Shown here piece by piece: positions 61,685-64,000 of a stretch of 64,000 nt of DNA. Source of the DNA: Shimia sp. Alg240-R146 (GTDB lineage: Bacteria; Pseudomonadota; Alphaproteobacteria; Rhodobacterales; Rhodobacteraceae); assembly GCF_947331465.1 (NCBI RefSeq), contig NZ_CAMZOK010000001.1:1116001-1180000 (forward strand), read 5' to 3'. How positions within the stretch are numbered: the first letter of the stretch is position 1; each line of letters starts with the position of its first letter. The translations under genes and the position numbers were made by a program. The notes under the pieces were generated by a model, which was not told the origin of the DNA, did no database searches, and worked only from the letters and a program-made list of their open reading frames with translations.

Positions 61685-62884
61685 ATGAGGCGAGCAGCGG
61701 TGATAGGTGCTGGATTGACTGGGACGGTCACAGCCCTTTGTCTGTCTGACGCAGGCGTTCATGTGGACCTCTACGAAAGAAATGCTTCGCCGCTTCTCGG
61801 GGCGAGCGGCGTGAACGAGGGCAAAATCCATCTTGGCTATGTTTATGCCATGGATCAAAGCCTAAAGACGGCCAAAACGATGTTGCGAGGTGCGGCGTGT
61901 TTTCGAACTATCCTCGAACGCTGGGTCGGTTCAGCCGTATTTGAAAACCACACATCATCGTCATTCTCCTATGCGGTGCCTTTTTCAAGCATGTTGGATT
62001 TGGATTCGATTCGTGCGCATTTTGCACGAGTTTCCATGCTGTCTCAGAATCTTGGCCCACACGCGATGCTGGCCCGCGAAACCGAAGCGCGAGAGCAATC
62101 TGGTCGGGAACTGGAATGCGCCTTTGATCCGGAGCACGTAGCGGCCAGTTTCAAAACCAACGAGATCGCGATTGACCCTTGGGCCTTGCGACTTGCGCTC
62201 TTGTCTGCGGTGAAAGACTCAAAGAACATCACTGCACGTTATTCGACTGAAATTTCATCCATCCATGAAGACGGCACGGGTTACCTTGTTGCAGGCAAGG
62301 ATGCTCAGGGAATGGTTTCTGAGAGCTACAATGCCGTTGTGAACGCAACATGGCATCAACGCCTCAAACTAGATGCCACATTTGGGATCAAGAGGTCGCA
62401 AGACGCGATTCATCGTTACAAATGCGGTCTGCGTTCGACCGATCCATCGGTTGCCAAAGGTCTGCCATCGACCACCTTTATTGTAGGCGAATACGGCGAC
62501 ACAGTCGCATACGGCGACAATGCTTTTGTTTCTTGGTATCCAGCCGGGCTCATCTCACAGGAAGTCGGTCTAAGCCCGGCGATTGACGATATCCTGCTTA
62601 GCTCGACACGACGGGCCGACTTGATCGAGTCGACACTGTACAATTTGCAAAAACTGTTGCCGGGTGCTTCGGGTTCACTTTCAGCAAAGCCTGAAAGCTG
62701 GGAGATTGTTGGCGGCTACATTTCTGCTTGGGGGAAAACCGGTATTAATCACGCAGATAGCAAATTGCACGATCGCTACGAGGTTGGTGTGCACAGTGAC
62801 GGTGGTTATCACTCCATCGATACGGGCAAATTCACTTTGGCCCCGCTGTTCGCAACTGAAGTGGCTTCCCGGATCCTTGAATAG
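61685..62884 (+). CDS. FAD-dependent (DAO-type) oxidoreductase
   Basis: 399 residues. N-terminal FAD Rossmann motif VIGAGLTGTVTALCLSDAGV and the flavin-linked segment GASGVNEGKIHLGYVYAM, a form seen in DAO-like proteins of polysaccharide loci. No transit peptide. Substrate unknown; relatives are found with glycosyltransferases and may act on an amino sugar or amino acid moiety. The DNA here is visibly less GC-rich than before 61.4 kb. It starts ~290 bp after gshA, in a gap in which I see no gene. A glycosyltransferase follows 14 bp later. Confidence 0.83.
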   Translation: MRRAAVIGAGLTGTVTALCLSDAGVHVDLYERNASPLLGASGVNEGKIHLGYVYAMDQSLKTAKTMLRGAACFRTILERWVGSAVFENHTSSSFSYAVPFSSMLDLDSIRAHFARVSMLSQNLGPHAMLARETEAREQSGRELECAFDPEHVAASFKTNEIAIDPWALRLALLSAVKDSKNITARYSTEISSIHEDGTGYLVAGKDAQGMVSESYNAVVNATWHQRLKLDATFGIKRSQDAIHRYKCGLRSTDPSVAKGLPSTTFIVGEYGDTVAYGDNAFVSWYPAGLISQEVGLSPAIDDILLSSTRRADLIESTLYNLQKLLPGASGSLSAKPESWEIVGGYISAWGKTGINHADSKLHDRYEVGVHSDGGYHSIDTGKFTLAPLFATEVASRILE

Positions 62885-62898
62885 CGCTGGAGGCTAAT

Positions 62899-63858
62899 TT
62901 GCTGACCGTTTGTATACCTGCCTATCGCGCTTCGGACTTTATTGCGGAAACTGTGAAATCCGTATTGTCTCAAACATTTACTGATTTTAACGTCAAAATT
63001 GCAATTGATCCTCCTGACGATGACAGCCCTGACGGAACGTACGAAGCGCTCGAACCATTCCTGAGTGATCCGCGCATTCGGGTTTCAACAAATTCTGTCC
63101 GATTGGGATGGGCGGAGAACATAGACGCGCTGATTAAGTCTGTGGAAACCGAGTTCTATGTAATCCTGCCGCATGACGATCTTTGGCTGCCTAATTATTT
63201 GGAAACGCTTTTCCCTTTGGTTTGCGAAAACGCCGAAGCTTCGGTCGCTTATGCTGACCTAACCATGCTCGCGACCCCCCATCTTCCCAAAAGGGAAGTG
63301 GTTTTGCCGAGGAACGAGAGCCGGGGTCTACATTTGTTGAGATTCCACCTCCAAAACGCTCACGCGATGCCCTGGCGCGGAGTAACCCGTCGCTCCACAA
63401 TTGCTACGACTGGAGGTTTTCCTTCCGACAACTATCTAGGCTTTGCTGTTGAGTGCGAATATGCGCTTGGTCTTCTTCATGCAGGTCGGGCGATTCACGT
63501 TCCAGAAACTCTGTATCAAAAACGCCTGTTCCGGAACGGGCGGGTCTCCGCGTCTAAAGAACGGCGCAAATTGCAGTCTGTGGAGCGGCGGTTTCAAGCT
63601 TGGGAACGGCACAAAGACGAAATGCTAAAACGCAGTGAACAGATGATTGTCGACCAAGATTTGGAACATGATATTGCGCTGCTGTGCCGAAGTGCGGCGT
63701 ATGGCGCGATGGTCTCGAGGAGGTTCTCGATGGTTCGTCGTGGTTTGCTTTCAGGCGAGCCAGAGATACTTCAGAACGTGATTAAGGAATGCGGGCGTCT
63801 CGCGCATCCAATGGCTCCAGATGTGGTCGAAAAACTACAGCTCTTGATCGCCAAGTAG
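62899..63858 (+). CDS. Family 2 glycosyltransferase
   Basis: 319 residues from TTG 62899 (GGAGG 9 bp upstream). GT-A fold: the VCIPAYRASDFIAETVKSVL nucleotide-binding start, DDDSPDGTYEALEPF, the HDD motif in YVILPHDDLWLP, and later a C-terminal helical region with Arg/Glu. No TM helices, so a cytosolic or peripheral enzyme building an envelope glycan. It follows the FAD oxidoreductase gene by 14 bp, in the same lower-GC region. Confidence 0.87.
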   Translation: MLTVCIPAYRASDFIAETVKSVLSQTFTDFNVKIAIDPPDDDSPDGTYEALEPFLSDPRIRVSTNSVRLGWAENIDALIKSVETEFYVILPHDDLWLPNYLETLFPLVCENAEASVAYADLTMLATPHLPKREVVLPRNESRGLHLLRFHLQNAHAMPWRGVTRRSTIATTGGFPSDNYLGFAVECEYALGLLHAGRAIHVPETLYQKRLFRNGRVSASKERRKLQSVERRFQAWERHKDEMLKRSEQMIVDQDLEHDIALLCRSAAYGAMVSRRFSMVRRGLLSGEPEILQNVIKECGRLAHPMAPDVVEKLQLLIAK

Positions 63859-64000
63859 CTCGAGATTGGGCGCGCCTCTAAGTGGGCAATGGCGCGCAAA
63901 TTTGCGCTATCAGAATTTCTTTCCGCAGATGCCTAAATAGCGGTTTGCGTAGCTTTGCGAAACGCGCTTGCCGCGCAAAGCAGACGGTCGGCACAGTGCT
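63859..64000. other. Window end, non-coding, with a 14-bp palindrome
   Basis: No open frame of note. GCGCAAATTTGCGC at 63894-63907 is a perfect palindrome and could be a regulatory or terminator element of the next gene beyond the window. Confidence 0.4.

Noticed and set aside
1-64000. CRISPR array, tRNA, rRNA or insertion sequence
   Set aside because: I scanned for tandem repeat-spacer patterns, cloverleaf-like and transposase-like sequences and saw none; a dedicated search (tRNAscan, ISfinder) could still find something.

Overview
The window looks like chromosomal DNA of a marine Rhodobacteraceae (Roseobacter-group) alphaproteobacterium. GC is high, genes are dense and coupled by many 4-bp overlaps, and the family mix fits: ubiK, midA, pgeF and lgt, ubiA/rsmE/gshA, pgsA-moaD-moaE, a CyaC-type redox cyclase, VjbR-like LuxR, and a fused ATP sulfurylase/APS kinase. 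This placement rests on gene content and order recalled from the group; no search was run. I see no rRNA, tRNA, CRISPR array, transposase or integrase.

Layout. 0-9 kb: tail of a GntR/FCD regulator, a secreted hypothetical, a fasciclin protein, an HTH-ATP sulfurylase-APS kinase fusion, a CyaC-like diheme/[2Fe-2S] adenylate cyclase, a cytochrome P450, trxB and an Lrp regulator. 9-20 kb: pgeF-midA-lgt, ubiK, a MacB/HlyD-type ABC export operon, YbjN, proC, csaA, a 2-hydroxyacid dehydrogenase and tdk. 20-30 kb: an HTH-like gene coupled to a solo LuxR, a KAS III, an MsbA-like exporter, two PLP aminotransferases, a crotonase and two DUF1992 paralogues flanking an AT-rich gap. 30-43 kb: valS, a DUF3592 pair, a PhyH oxygenase plus HD-type oxygenase pair with divergent LysR, Lrp with ornithine decarboxylase-like enzyme, a lone CoxL-type molybdenum hydroxylase subunit, DUF2235 and a nitroreductase.

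43-49.6 kb is one co-directional minus-strand island: zinc-ribbon protein, SPFH-GYF protein, DUF2927 lipoprotein, TelA, XpaC-like protein, a 27-residue membrane microprotein and TerC. It resembles tellurite/stress (Ter/Tel) membrane-stress systems. 49.7-61.4 kb is housekeeping: pseudouridine synthase, tadA, UPF0173, ceramidase, pgsA-moaD-moaE, a broken DUF805-signal peptidase I gene, a coiled-coil protein with OmpA, ubiA, rsmE and gshA. 61.6-64 kb appears lower in GC and holds an FAD oxidoreductase and a family 2 glycosyltransferase, probably the edge of a surface-glycan locus.

Most worth following up: the PhyH + HD pair at 34.8-36.3 kb, whose HD member keeps a PhnZ-like diiron ligand set but not its substrate-lid residues; the Tel island with its overlooked microprotein; the in-frame HTH-ATP sulfurylase fusion; the signal peptidase pseudogene with a premature TAG and no catalytic lysine; an 11-bp periodic repeat found in two convergent intergenic gaps; and several unlisted small genes (45, 56 and 27 codons) with good Shine-Dalgarno sites.
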